This document shows, piece by piece, positions 1 through 7,835 of a stretch of 43,765 nucleotides of DNA (position 1 is its first letter; the number at the start of each line of letters is the position of its first letter). Source of the DNA: Lachnospiraceae bacterium (GTDB lineage Bacteria; Bacillota; Clostridia; Lachnospirales; Lachnospiraceae); the NCBI GenBank assembly GCA_016281385.1, contig JAEEIN010000153.1, positions 1-43,765 on the forward strand, given 5' to 3'. Below the pieces are notes generated by a model, which searched no databases, was not told the origin of the DNA, and saw only the letters and a program-made list of their open reading frames with translations. The translations under genes were made by a program, and so were the position numbers.

Positions 1-126
1 AGAAACTGCGAGGTTCATTCTTCCGTTCTTCTTTCATCCGTTGATGAGAAGATCTTCAAGAAGCTTGGCATGCACCTTACATGCGAACCCAAGTATGAGA
101 CGGATAAGAAATATCATAAATATTGA
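1..126 (+). CDS. C-terminal end of a DUF1846 (UPF0371) family protein, partial
   Basis: Reading frame 1 is open from the first base to a TGA at 124-126 and encodes 41 residues. The segment NCEVHSSVLLSSVDEKIFKK followed by LGMHLTCEPKYETDKKYHKY matches the typical end of DUF1846 proteins, in which a conserved C-E-x-H-S element is followed by L-T-C-E-P-x-Y and a terminal YHK. DUF1846 proteins are cytoplasmic, about 500 residues long and of unsettled function. The rest of the gene lies off the window, and a hairpin terminator follows it directly. Confidence 0.75.
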   Translation, partial: RNCEVHSSVLLSSVDEKIFKKLGMHLTCEPKYETDKKYHKY

Positions 127-140
127 TGGATAAGAAATGG

Positions 141-166
141 AACGGAGCAGCTAATGCTGCTCCGTT
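141..166 (+). terminator. Rho-independent-type terminator after the DUF1846 gene
   Basis: The arms AACGGAGCAGC (141-151) and GCTGCTCCGTT (156-166) pair perfectly around a TAAT loop, 14 bases after the stop codon. The following bases (TTGTCTTATA) are T-rich but not a pure T run. Confidence 0.75.
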
Positions 167-203
167 TGTCTTATACGGATTTGCGGTTGAAAAGCGCCAA
201 AAG

Positions 204-307
204 TTATGGTAAGATTTTAGCAAATTGAAAGGTTATGGTTAGTTTTTAGTATTTAATCTACTTATGGTAAGTTTTTAGATTTCATAAAAGTTATGATTAC
301 TTTTTAA
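204..307 (+). repeat. Four 17-bp direct repeats with an exact 29-bp period
   Basis: Copies of TTATGGTAAGTTTTTAG start at 204, 233, 262 and 291. Copy 1 has one substitution (A for T in the T run), copy 2 has T for A at position 8, copy 3 matches the consensus, and copy 4 is diverged (TTATGATTACTTTTTAA). Each pair is separated by 12 unrelated bases. The array ends 21 bases before the start codon of the ATPase gene at 329. It looks like a phased protein-binding array covering the promoter/leader of that gene. The ATPase's own C-terminal winged helix is the obvious candidate ligand (inference). Confidence 0.85.
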
Positions 308-328
308 TCACCCAATGGAGAATGAGAA

Positions 329-1369
329 ATGTCCGGAAGCAATCCCTTCACAATTACATTCGGCAAACAGCCCAATACACAGATAAACCGCTATGAAGAC
401 ATTGATATTATCTTAAGCACTTTCACTTCAGAAAATCCCGTAAGCCAGACTTTTCTGATAGAGGGCATAAGAGGCAGCGGCAAAACCGTTTTGATGACTA
501 CAGTTGCCGCCAAGCTGGGAGCAAATAAGGACTGGGCAGTGATCAATTTAAACCCCGCGATGGATCTTATAAGCAGCCTCGCGCTTCGCCTGAACGATGC
601 ATGTGGCACGGCGCCCGAATTACTAAGCAAAGGATTTAATGTATCCGCTGCCGGTTTCGGGCTTGGGATCAATCCTGCAGAAAAAACTACAGACTACATC
701 GGCCTTATTGATAAATGCTTTAAAAAGATTATCAAAACCAAAAAGAAAGTGCTGATAACCATTGACGAAGTTATAAACGACGATAACATGAAGATCTTCG
801 CAAGCCAGTTTCAGATCATGGTAAGACAGGATTATCCTGTGTTTCTCATTATGACCGGTCTACACGAAAATATTTTTGAGATTCAGAACAACCCGTCTCT
901 TACATTCCTGTTAAGGTCCCCAAAAATCGTTACGGGGCCTTTGAGCATAGTTCAAATAATCCAGCAATATGAAGATATTTTCAAAATAGACGAACAAAAA
1001 GCAGAAGAACTGGCCGGACTGACCTACGGCTACGCATTTGCTTTTCAGGCTCTTGGAGTTGCTTACTGGAATCATGGAAAAGAAGGCATGAAAGCCGTAC
1101 TGGCAGAATATGACGGACTGTTGGATGATTTTGTATATAAAAAGATCTGGTCATCGCTTTCCGGGCGCGAACGTGATATAGTCCGCGCAATCGGAGGAGC
1201 AGAAACAAAAACCGGCGATATATTAAAAAATCTGTCCATGACTGCATCAACTTTTTCAAAATATCGCGATCTTCTGATCGATAAAGGTATTATCATTTCC
1301 GAAAAATATGGTCATGTTTCTTTGGCATTGCCGAGATTTTACGAAATTACAAAACGATATAAAAGGTAA
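329..1369 (+). CDS. AAA-type ATPase with C-terminal winged-helix domain
   Basis: This 346-residue protein has a clear P-loop at residues 46-53 (GIRGSGKT) and a Walker B strand at about 141-148 (VLITIDEV, acidic pair D146-E147). The last 80 residues read like a winged helix-turn-helix: a LSGRERDIVRAI helix, a TKTGDILKNLSMTASTFSKY recognition region, then a short beta wing. This order (AAA_16/ATPase_2-like module followed by wHTH) is known from Orc1/Cdc6-like and STAND-like ATPases. The start at 329 is supported by GGAG at 317-320. It stands alone, with four phased repeats directly upstream, and converges on a decayed toxin-like gene. There is no signal peptide or membrane segment. A DNA-binding or defence role is possible but not shown. 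Confidence 0.8.
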   Translation: MSGSNPFTITFGKQPNTQINRYEDIDIILSTFTSENPVSQTFLIEGIRGSGKTVLMTTVAAKLGANKDWAVINLNPAMDLISSLALRLNDACGTAPELLSKGFNVSAAGFGLGINPAEKTTDYIGLIDKCFKKIIKTKKKVLITIDEVINDDNMKIFASQFQIMVRQDYPVFLIMTGLHENIFEIQNNPSLTFLLRSPKIVTGPLSIVQIIQQYEDIFKIDEQKAEELAGLTYGYAFAFQALGVAYWNHGKEGMKAVLAEYDGLLDDFVYKKIWSSLSGRERDIVRAIGGAETKTGDILKNLSMTASTFSKYRDLLIDKGIIISEKYGHVSLALPRFYEITKRYKR

Positions 1370-1389
1370 ACACAAGCGGAGTGGCCGAC

Positions 1390-1602
1390 GGAAAATATGA
1401 AATGTAACGTCGCATACTTTTCAAGATATTTTTTGTTTATTTCAAAGCTTCCGCTAAAAGCCTTTGCAAATGCTTTCCTCTTATTGTCGACCTTATACCA
1501 TTTTTCTTCAAAATAATATTATATTTGTGTTCCATCACTGGTTCCGGTATCTGTGACCAAATATTGTGAATCGATTGCTATTTTCGGAAAATTATCTTGC
1601 AT
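1390..1602 (-). pseudogene. Remnant of a HipA-like kinase (toxin) N-terminus
   Basis: On the minus strand an ATG at 1602 overlaps the last 11 bases of the XRE gene and opens a frame MQDNFPKIAIDSQYLVTDTG, continuing TSDGTQI, then a TAA at 1519-1521. The same frame continues after the stop as YYFEEKWYKVDNKRKAFAKA and beyond. A short opening strand, G-T, then a Y-W-Y-K-x-D-N core is the pattern I associate with the start of HipA-like Ser/Thr kinase toxins that follow an XRE partner gene. Only about 70 codons survive, and the catalytic part is missing because the region runs into the convergent ATPase gene. The family assignment rests on motif memory and the overlap with a regulator gene, so it is tentative. 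Confidence 0.4.
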
Positions 1603-2158
1603 TTGCAAAACTCCTGTATGTAAGGGTCTCACCCTTAAACTTAAACCATATCGGGTCCTGTACCATTCTTCCGTGGGTCTTTTTACATATTTCATAGGGA
1701 TTATAATTATCCACCCCTATTGCATTAAGAAGTTCCTTAATATCAGGTCTTTTTTCATCCCAGCATCTGAGTTTAAGAATTTCCCCAAACTTGAATCTTG
1801 AGATTTTATCTGCATAAAATATCTGTTTTACCGGATGAATAACATATCTGTCTATATTTACCTCGTTTTCACCAACGGTGACCGAAGCGATAACTTCATC
1901 CTTCCACATAAGCAGAAAATCCGGAAAGATCTTTAAATCCTTATTCTCAACATTAAGTTCATGGTACAATTCGTCCATTGTCATGCCAAGAAACCTTGCA
2001 AGATTACACAAAGTTTCTCCGGATGCATCGGAAATTCTCTTACGCCCGGTAAACAGGTTATATACCGTGGAGTAGGATACTCCCGATCTTTCACTGAGAG
2101 TATGGAGATTCAATTTATATGCCAGTAATCTATTATATAGTAATATGTCTCTATTCAT
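1592..2158 (-). CDS. XRE-family helix-turn-helix regulator (antitoxin-like)
   Basis: This protein has 188 residues. Residues about 5-65 form an XRE/HTH_3 DNA-binding domain (LHTLSERSGVSYSTVYNLFT, then the scaffold helix ending in ARFLGMTMDELYHEL). The remaining 120 residues, rich in beta-strand-like hydrophobic patches, form a family-specific C-terminal domain I cannot name. The ATG at 2158 has no Shine-Dalgarno sequence. A TTGAAA-N17-TAAAAT promoter ends six bases upstream, so translation is probably leaderless. A perfect 24-bp palindrome covers the promoter spacer and -10, which suggests autorepression. The downstream overlapping HipA-like frame is broken, so this may be an orphan antitoxin. 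Confidence 0.8.
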   Translation of the reverse strand: MNRDILLYNRLLAYKLNLHTLSERSGVSYSTVYNLFTGRKRISDASGETLCNLARFLGMTMDELYHELNVENKDLKIFPDFLLMWKDEVIASVTVGENEVNIDRYVIHPVKQIFYADKISRFKFGEILKLRCWDEKRPDIKELLNAIGVDNYNPYEICKKTHGRMVQDPIWFKFKGETLTYRSFANAR

Positions 2159-2164
2159 AAAACG

Positions 2165-2193
2165 ATTTTATCGCAATTGCGATAAAATTTCAA
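2165..2193 (-). promoter_or_regulatory. XRE gene promoter with embedded 24-bp palindromic operator
   Basis: Read on the minus strand, -35 TTGAAA (2193-2188), a 17-bp spacer and -10 TAAAAT (2170-2165) lie directly before the ATG at 2158. Arms ATTTTATCGCAA and TTGCGATAAAAT (2165-2188) form a perfect 24-bp palindrome covering the spacer and -10, so a bound dimer would block RNA polymerase. The expected +1 falls on or next to the A of the ATG. Confidence 0.7.
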
Positions 2194-2212
2194 CTGTTCA
2201 TAAAACAAGAAT

Positions 2213-2233
2213 GCGAGGTGTATCACACCCCGC
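2213..2233 (-). terminator. Probable terminator of the large minus-strand operon
   Basis: Arms GCGAGGTGT (2213-2221) and ACACCCCGC (2225-2233) form a nine-pair stem with one G-U type mismatch and a three-base loop. On the minus strand it is followed by ATTCTTGTTTTA, a T-rich tail. It sits 137 bases beyond the stop of the last operon gene. The stretch 2234-2369 between them holds nothing else I recognise. Confidence 0.5.
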
Positions 2234-2369
2234 CCCAAAAATCCCTATTTATGACGTATTTTTCTAAATTTGTCCGGTAATACCCGGCAGATAGCATCAA
2301 GATATGTCCACATCCTCAGTGGCTCACTTTTAGGATAGCGAATATATTATGGCATTATAGCGGACATAA

Positions 2370-3677
2370 TTACCATATTTTTTGAAGTTCGTAAATAGTC
2401 TTGCTAATTTGACAATACTTCCTTACATATTCCTTATAATCAAGATTTTCTGTACCTGTATAGAGCAACATAGGATACTTAGTCGTTTCATCGCACCATT
2501 TTAACCCCATTGCTTTTGCGACCACCGGATATACCGGTACCGTAGAACAGTGTTCTTCGACAGACATCAATGCAATACTATCCGGCAAAAAAATCTCTTC
2601 AATACAATCCTCCAAGGCCTCCGTATCAATGTCAAGCATAGCCAAAAATCTTTTTAAGAATTCCTTTAGTAAAACAGGTTGGCAATGATCCGCATCCTTA
2701 AACAACATCTCATCGGCATAATGCTCACGTATGAAATCACCTATTTTCATATCGCAACCATCATCCAAATGATCGATAATCGCAAGCATATTATCTAAAT
2801 GCTTTTTTACTTGCTCGACAGATATCGAATCGTTAATATTACTTACGATATAGTCTGTTTCGTATCCTTCATCAAGCATGTTTTTTATTAATGCATCTGT
2901 AAAATTTATCGGTGCGTGGCGACGGTTCATAAAATGTTGCGAACCTCTAAAATATTCATAATAAGGATTTAATCGTTCATCGACCATTGATGGCCAATAT
3001 AGCCTTATGCTCGACAAATTCGGAATTCTTAATATTTTGCAATCAGAACAAATTTCATCTTCAGAAAAGAACAAATAATCCCTATTTGACAGTATTATAA
3101 GTCTGTCTTCTGCGCGCGCCTCCGGAGCAATATAAAGATACGCGTAGACATCTGCCAGATTTCTGATAAAATTGTTGATTCTGGTATCCCATCGGCTTCG
3201 TAACTTGTTTGTTGCCAAAAAATGAAAAAAATATTTTTCGTTGACTTCCGGTATCTCACGCAGAAAATTAAGCATCAACTCTATTTGGCAATGTCCTGCC
3301 AAAAGAACAATTTGCTTATCTGTTATCGCTAAATTTACACTGTCAAATCCGCAAAAATCCTCTGCCCATCTTAAACCTTCTGTAGAAAGCATAAGATCAT
3401 ATCTGCCAAAAGCCGTCCCAAAAAGAACATAGTAAGCATTTCTGTTATTAACAACACTCCCCCACGCGTATACTTTTAGCCCTGTTTCTGCTACCCGCTC
3501 TTGCTCTGATTTCATTAACGAGCCACCCTCAGAAACATACCCAATAAAATTAAAAGTATCTTTATACTTTTTGTAAAAATCTATAGAGGCATTTGTGCAC
3601 CCAAACATATATATATCGCGAGTACTGAGGTTTTTTACTATGGTTTTTTTTATCTCTAATGCCTCTGCTTTATTCAT
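2370..3677 (-). CDS. WcbI-like putative polysaccharide acyltransferase, last gene of the cluster
   Basis: This protein has 435 residues. The first 75 residues look like a Rossmann-type sensor fold (IYMFGCTNASIDFYKKY, then IGYVSEG), resembling the short protein encoded at 8322-8804. From about residue 120 the text VLLAGHCQIELMLNFLREIP resembles the G-x-C-Q motif of WcbI/polysaccharide-acetyltransferase proteins. The following IPNLSSIRLYWPSM and a lone FTDALIKNMLDEGYETDYIV helix fit that family's layout. WcbI proteins are proposed to acylate capsule sugars. There is no signal peptide, so the protein is cytoplasmic. AAAGGAAAA lies upstream of the ATG. The assignment is by motif only, and the N-terminal domain makes it longer than usual for the family. 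Confidence 0.5.
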   Translation of the reverse strand: MNKAEALEIKKTIVKNLSTRDIYMFGCTNASIDFYKKYKDTFNFIGYVSEGGSLMKSEQERVAETGLKVYAWGSVVNNRNAYYVLFGTAFGRYDLMLSTEGLRWAEDFCGFDSVNLAITDKQIVLLAGHCQIELMLNFLREIPEVNEKYFFHFLATNKLRSRWDTRINNFIRNLADVYAYLYIAPEARAEDRLIILSNRDYLFFSEDEICSDCKILRIPNLSSIRLYWPSMVDERLNPYYEYFRGSQHFMNRRHAPINFTDALIKNMLDEGYETDYIVSNINDSISVEQVKKHLDNMLAIIDHLDDGCDMKIGDFIREHYADEMLFKDADHCQPVLLKEFLKRFLAMLDIDTEALEDCIEEIFLPDSIALMSVEEHCSTVPVYPVVAKAMGLKWCDETTKYPMLLYTGTENLDYKEYVRKYCQISKTIYELQKIW

Positions 3678-3710
3678 TCAACTGTCATTTTCCTTTCAAA
3701 TGAATAGTTT

Positions 3711-4844
3711 TTAATGTCCTATTTCCGTTATGAAATCCTTTAATCCAAATATATCATTCTCGTTAAAAATCTTTTTTTCAATCCCTTCCGTAAAATATGC
3801 ACGTTTGTATACTGTATCAAAAAGCTTTTCAATATAATTTCTGTCATATATGATTCGATTGTAACCGCAAGTTCTGCTCTTTGTATCGACTATCAGTTCC
3901 ATGTTAGTACTATATGGATATACTATAATTTTCCCATCCCTATGATCATAGGAAAAAAATCTGCGCCAGTTTTTTCGAACATCACTGTCGATCATTCGAA
4001 ATTCTTCGGGATATTCACAAAAAGAAATAACTTTTCCGTTTTCAATGCACAATATGCTATTGGTATCTTGCGCAAAAAATAATATGCCTTTATCCGTCGA
4101 AACAATGATCGGATAGACTATTCTTTTCTTTGATTTATATTCTACTTCACATACATAAGTATCCACACTTGCCTTATTAATGTCATATCGGTATATTGTA
4201 TGATCATTTTGATTTGAGAGATATATGAAATTATTATCGACCGCAATTGAAGTTATTAAAAGATTATTGATTTCTGTATTTATAAATTGATATTCTTCAG
4301 AACCCATATCAAACCGAACGACCTGATTACTATTCCAAACAGGAGCATATAAATATCGTTCATAAACAGCACCTTTACAGAAAAACTTTGTAGCGCAGTT
4401 GCGAGCAGATATGTTATATAGCTGAGCTTCTGGCTTTTTTATATGTATGCACTCATGATCTTTAAGATTATACTTAACAACAAAATGATCATCTTTTGAA
4501 TATATTATCCATAAAACATCTCCATATAATGTACAATCAACCCCTGTCGTATTATCCTGGTCGAATAAGCGTATGTATTCAATCTCTTCCGTTTCCAAAT
4601 CAAAAATAGCAATGTTCTTTCCCGTCAAAGGAACAAATATGATCTTTCCATTCCACAAAAAAGCTTTTTGGTGAATGTTACATAACAAAACAGGTTCATC
4701 TTTAAAAATTCCAAGATGAATCATTTCAGATGTGAATTTATTATATTTAAACAACCCGTTAAAATTATTGGCTGAAAAATAAATCCATTCCCGGATTTCG
4801 ACTACTGCATTAAATGTAACAGATAATTCTTTTGGAAAAAGCAT
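3711..4844 (-). CDS. Cytoplasmic beta-propeller protein of unknown function
   Basis: This protein has 377 residues and no signal peptide or membrane segment. Repeating units of about 45-50 residues carry hydrophobic beta strands with aromatic-rich turns (GLFKYNKFTSEMIHLGIF, NIAIFDLETEEIEYIRLF, HFVVKYNLKDHECIHIK, NQVVRFDMGSEEYQFI, HTIYRYDINKASVDTYV). This is the signature of a six- to seven-bladed WD40/Kelch/NHL-like propeller. Propellers usually serve as scaffolds or substrate-binding platforms, and I see no catalytic motif. GAGGTGG precedes the ATG. Its position between a degenerate KAS III and a WcbI-like gene makes a docking or tailoring role in the pathway plausible, but that is inference. 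Confidence 0.6.
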   Translation of the reverse strand: MLFPKELSVTFNAVVEIREWIYFSANNFNGLFKYNKFTSEMIHLGIFKDEPVLLCNIHQKAFLWNGKIIFVPLTGKNIAIFDLETEEIEYIRLFDQDNTTGVDCTLYGDVLWIIYSKDDHFVVKYNLKDHECIHIKKPEAQLYNISARNCATKFFCKGAVYERYLYAPVWNSNQVVRFDMGSEEYQFINTEINNLLITSIAVDNNFIYLSNQNDHTIYRYDINKASVDTYVCEVEYKSKKRIVYPIIVSTDKGILFFAQDTNSILCIENGKVISFCEYPEEFRMIDSDVRKNWRRFFSYDHRDGKIIVYPYSTNMELIVDTKSRTCGYNRIIYDRNYIEKLFDTVYKRAYFTEGIEKKIFNENDIFGLKDFITEIGH

Positions 4845-4874
4845 CTATCCACCTCGCGACAACTAATACATTTT

Positions 4875-5891
4875 TCATCTTTCGTCAGAAAATGACACCT
4901 TTAGCTCTTCACAAAAGCTCATTCTTCCAAGACACATAATGATTCCTTCCATAGATAATCCTGCGCCAAAGCTTATAAGTAAGGATCGATGTAAACTATC
5001 TTTACAAAATTTGGAAAAACCTGTTCTCGCAATAGCAGCCGGTATATACGAAGAATGCAGCTTTAAACCATTGGGCATTAATTCGGCTTTTTCTAAAACT
5101 GTTCCTTTTATGACATCTTTAACATATTTCTCTTCATGGTTCTGAATATATACAAACTCACACCCATCGTCTCCCCAAACGCCGTAATCACTCTCCCTGT
5201 CTTCAGAAACTCTCTCCATAAGATATTGCGAAATAGTAAGCAGATGCTTTTTCACAAAAGCAGCAATAACATCCTCTGATTCGTGCAATTTATACACATC
5301 ATATGCCTTTTCAGGATTTACGTTTATTTTGGCGGGATCCCCATTAAGTGGACGAATCCAATCCGGTGTAAGCATACTTATAGCCATAGCTTCTTTTGAT
5401 TCTGAAATAACCCTGCCATAACAACCACTATCATCCTTACTTCTTTTAATGAATGTTATTGTTGCAACTTCAGTATGTGGATTATTGTCCAACATCGAAT
5501 TCGGATAAATGCGATTATAAAAATCTCCCGTACAAAGAAGAACTCCTTTATCCGTGTCAAAAGTTTTTAATAACATCCCCGCCTGAATGATCCCATCAAC
5601 AAATCCACTTGCCCCTTTAGCAATATCCATGCATACAACTTCTTCATCAAGTTCCAGCTGCCGTTGAATGTCACTGCTTATATTTGGAAAAAAGGCATCC
5701 GGAGTCATTGATTCGCTTAGAATTATACCAATTTCATCGGGAGCTAATAACCCCTTTTTTATTAGCTCACGCAGACCCATAACACAAACATCAGAAATAT
5801 TTCGAGTACGAATACTTTCAACATCATTTCCAACTTCTGCCTCAATAGACATTATTCCTTCAATTTTTAATCCGCTAAACTTAAAATCCAT
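4875..5891 (-). CDS. Degenerate KAS III-like protein lacking the catalytic triad
   Basis: This protein has 338 residues of thiolase fold related to FabH. The strand-helix element that normally carries the nucleophile reads MDIAKGASGFVDG, with Ala94 where Cys is expected. The H-Q-x-N motif is replaced by YIQNHE, giving Ile249 at the His position, although a His follows three residues later. The G-N-[ST] motif is absent (GLKLHSSYIP). The N-terminus is about 25 residues shorter than in the active paralogues, and the R-R-R element is missing. It cannot be a classical condensing enzyme. Known parallels are PqsB in the PqsBC heterodimer and chain-length factors. The neighbour at 6785 keeps the Cys and is the likely partner. 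AAAGGA lies before the ATG. Confidence 0.8.
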   Translation of the reverse strand: MDFKFSGLKIEGIMSIEAEVGNDVESIRTRNISDVCVMGLRELIKKGLLAPDEIGIILSESMTPDAFFPNISSDIQRQLELDEEVVCMDIAKGASGFVDGIIQAGMLLKTFDTDKGVLLCTGDFYNRIYPNSMLDNNPHTEVATITFIKRSKDDSGCYGRVISESKEAMAISMLTPDWIRPLNGDPAKINVNPEKAYDVYKLHESEDVIAAFVKKHLLTISQYLMERVSEDRESDYGVWGDDGCEFVYIQNHEEKYVKDVIKGTVLEKAELMPNGLKLHSSYIPAAIARTGFSKFCKDSLHRSLLISFGAGLSMEGIIMCLGRMSFCEELKVSFSDER

Positions 5892-5900
5892 AATAGTCCT

Positions 5901-6746
5901 TTATTGCAGTATCCATTCGTTAGTCATTTTTCCTGTGGTCGTATATCCTAATGACATAAACATCTTTTGAGAATTCAGATTTTTAACATCAACAGAACCG
6001 CTTAATACTTTAATGCCTAAATCGTTCAAATAGCGAAAACGCTCATAGCATAATGCTGCACCAAAACCCTTGCGCACATATTCTTTTGAGACAGCTGTCA
6101 TTATGCCTTCGGCTGTTCCCGATCGAATATCGGTAAACATTATCGCAACAATTTTATTGTCACTGTCTAAAATAGCACACAAGCCGTTATTCGACTCAAT
6201 TCTTTTTGCAACTTCTCTCCCGGGAAACTGATGAGGTTTTATATACTCGGAATCACTTAAAAAATCATATATTTCTGACATACGCTCTGATCCGATATAC
6301 GAAATATAAAAACCCGACATCTCCAATGTTTTTAAATAAATAGCCACATGTTTGTTCTTTTCGTATACTTTGGGAACATCCGCTGATATCACATAAGCAG
6401 AATCATCAAGAATAAATCCGTTGTCAGACAGCATTTTTTCAAATAATTCCAACTCATTAGAATGCTTTTCTGCGATATATACATTTTTACAAAGAATTGG
6501 TTTGTCTAGTTTTCCGAATAATAAATCATCATGCGGATTCCCATAATAAAACAGATTATAAACAAAATCGTCTTCTATGAGCATTTGGATTGAATATTCA
6601 CTTGAAGAATATTTAACCTTATGCGAATTAATCTTGTCCATAAGATAACCCGAACTAAAATACATGTTCGTAAAAAAAATATCTGCATTCCCTCTGATTC
6701 TCTTTCTTAAATCGGAATACACTTCAAATGTATCTAACGCTTCCAT
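5901..6746 (-). CDS. GNAT-family N-acyltransferase
   Basis: This protein has 281 residues from the ATG at 6746. An in-frame GTG at 6779 would add 11 residues but has no ribosome binding site, whereas GGAAGAAAG precedes the ATG. The last 150 residues are a GNAT fold: strand (GFYISYIGSERMSEIYDFL), then NKIVAIMFTDI, TAEGIMTAVSKEYVRKGFGA (the acyl-CoA or acyl-ACP pyrophosphate loop, R-K-G-F-G-A) and a C-terminal LNSQKMFMSLGYTTTG. GNATs transfer acyl groups from CoA or carrier protein to amines. The protein is placed between the two degenerate KAS III genes, so its donor could be the carrier-bound product. The N-terminal 110 residues are a domain I do not recognise. Confidence 0.75.
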   Translation of the reverse strand: MEALDTFEVYSDLRKRIRGNADIFFTNMYFSSGYLMDKINSHKVKYSSSEYSIQMLIEDDFVYNLFYYGNPHDDLLFGKLDKPILCKNVYIAEKHSNELELFEKMLSDNGFILDDSAYVISADVPKVYEKNKHVAIYLKTLEMSGFYISYIGSERMSEIYDFLSDSEYIKPHQFPGREVAKRIESNNGLCAILDSDNKIVAIMFTDIRSGTAEGIMTAVSKEYVRKGFGAALCYERFRYLNDLGIKVLSGSVDVKNLNSQKMFMSLGYTTTGKMTNEWILQ

Positions 6747-6784
6747 AAAACACACTTTCTTCCAAAGATTTTTGACCACAGTAC

Positions 6785-7822
6785 TTAAAGGTCCGTAACG
6801 ACAATGCCATGTTTTATGTCTCTGTTCATATTAAGTATAGCTGCGCCATATTTTAAGCCGGATCCATACCCTACTACCATAAATTTGTGATTTTCTGTAT
6901 CTTCCAGTTTTTCTAATAATTCATCTATAATAATAGGATTGATAGATGCACTGGCATCGCCATATCTTTCAACCAGATTACTTGGCATCTTTTCATAAGG
7001 TATATCCAGAGCTTCCGCATATTTGTTTACTGCAAAAGAATTAGCCTGAATCACAGAATACCCGGCAATTTGCTCTTTTCCAACATCGGAATACTCGATC
7101 ATCTCATTTATACATGCCGGAATAGTATTTTGAAAAAATCTGAAAACCTGATTTGGATTATCCATAAGTATTTCTGGATTAACCACGTCCTTCCCGTAAA
7201 AATCTGAAAATGAACCACCCTTCTTTTCCATCATTCGACTTCCGTGACTTTTTATTATCATAGGCATATTATCTTTCTCTGATCCATGCTCAAGAACTGT
7301 TACAGACCATGCATCTCCTCCATATTTAATCATATGGACCTGCATAGTTTGATTATTCTCGGGAAGATGGTTATATGAATCACCTGTCAGTAAGAGAACC
7401 TTTTTATCATTTTCTATATAATTCAGCAGCATTGCCGCTTCCATTAATCCGGATAGGTACCCGCAACAGCCATCCCAATTATCTACTGTATATATATCAT
7501 TTGACAGTTCAAGTTTCATCTTTAAAAGATCCCCCATTTGTGGGGCATAGTAAGGTGGAGTAAAAGCCGTTACAATAATTCCACCTATCTCTTCTTTTGT
7601 AATAATATTATTACTCATCAGATAATTGAGAGCATAAACATGCATATCTAATGTAGATGTACTATGTTTCGTACGTCTTCTGCCTCCATATCCCATGGAT
7701 TTCTTTATCATCCTGTTTCTGGCAGAATCCGCATCTATTACTTCATCATCAAAATAGACTATCGTTTCCGGAACAAAAGAATAGATTGCCGAAATCTTAA
7801 TATTTTTAAATATTTGCTTCAT
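6785..7822 (-). CDS. KAS III-like protein with Cys but without His and Asn of the triad
   Basis: This protein has 345 residues, collinear with the active paralogue at 11211 (MGYGGRRRTK near residue 50, TVDNWDGCCGYLSGL at 112-126). Cys119 aligns with the catalytic Cys. The catalytic His is Ile258 (VIQAN) and the catalytic Asn is Asp289 (RYGDASASI). KAS III enzymes that keep only the Cys can carry an acyl group or act as acyltransferases, while decarboxylative condensation needs His and Asn. The Ile-Gln replacement is shared with the even more degenerate paralogue at 4875, which supports a common lineage and perhaps a heterodimer. The ribosome binding site is weak (AAGTAAG). Confidence 0.85.
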   Translation of the reverse strand: MKQIFKNIKISAIYSFVPETIVYFDDEVIDADSARNRMIKKSMGYGGRRRTKHSTSTLDMHVYALNYLMSNNIITKEEIGGIIVTAFTPPYYAPQMGDLLKMKLELSNDIYTVDNWDGCCGYLSGLMEAAMLLNYIENDKKVLLLTGDSYNHLPENNQTMQVHMIKYGGDAWSVTVLEHGSEKDNMPMIIKSHGSRMMEKKGGSFSDFYGKDVVNPEILMDNPNQVFRFFQNTIPACINEMIEYSDVGKEQIAGYSVIQANSFAVNKYAEALDIPYEKMPSNLVERYGDASASINPIIIDELLEKLEDTENHKFMVVGYGSGLKYGAAILNMNRDIKHGIVVTDL

Positions 7823-7835
7823 GTTCGTATTATTC

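Noticed and set aside
204-307. CRISPR array with 29-bp period
   Set aside because: The conserved unit is only 17 bp, the gaps are 12 bp, copies are degenerate and no cas gene is near.
1553-1801. Plus-strand 82-codon frame
   Set aside because: It is antisense to the XRE gene and the pseudogene, with no ribosome site or recognisable domain.
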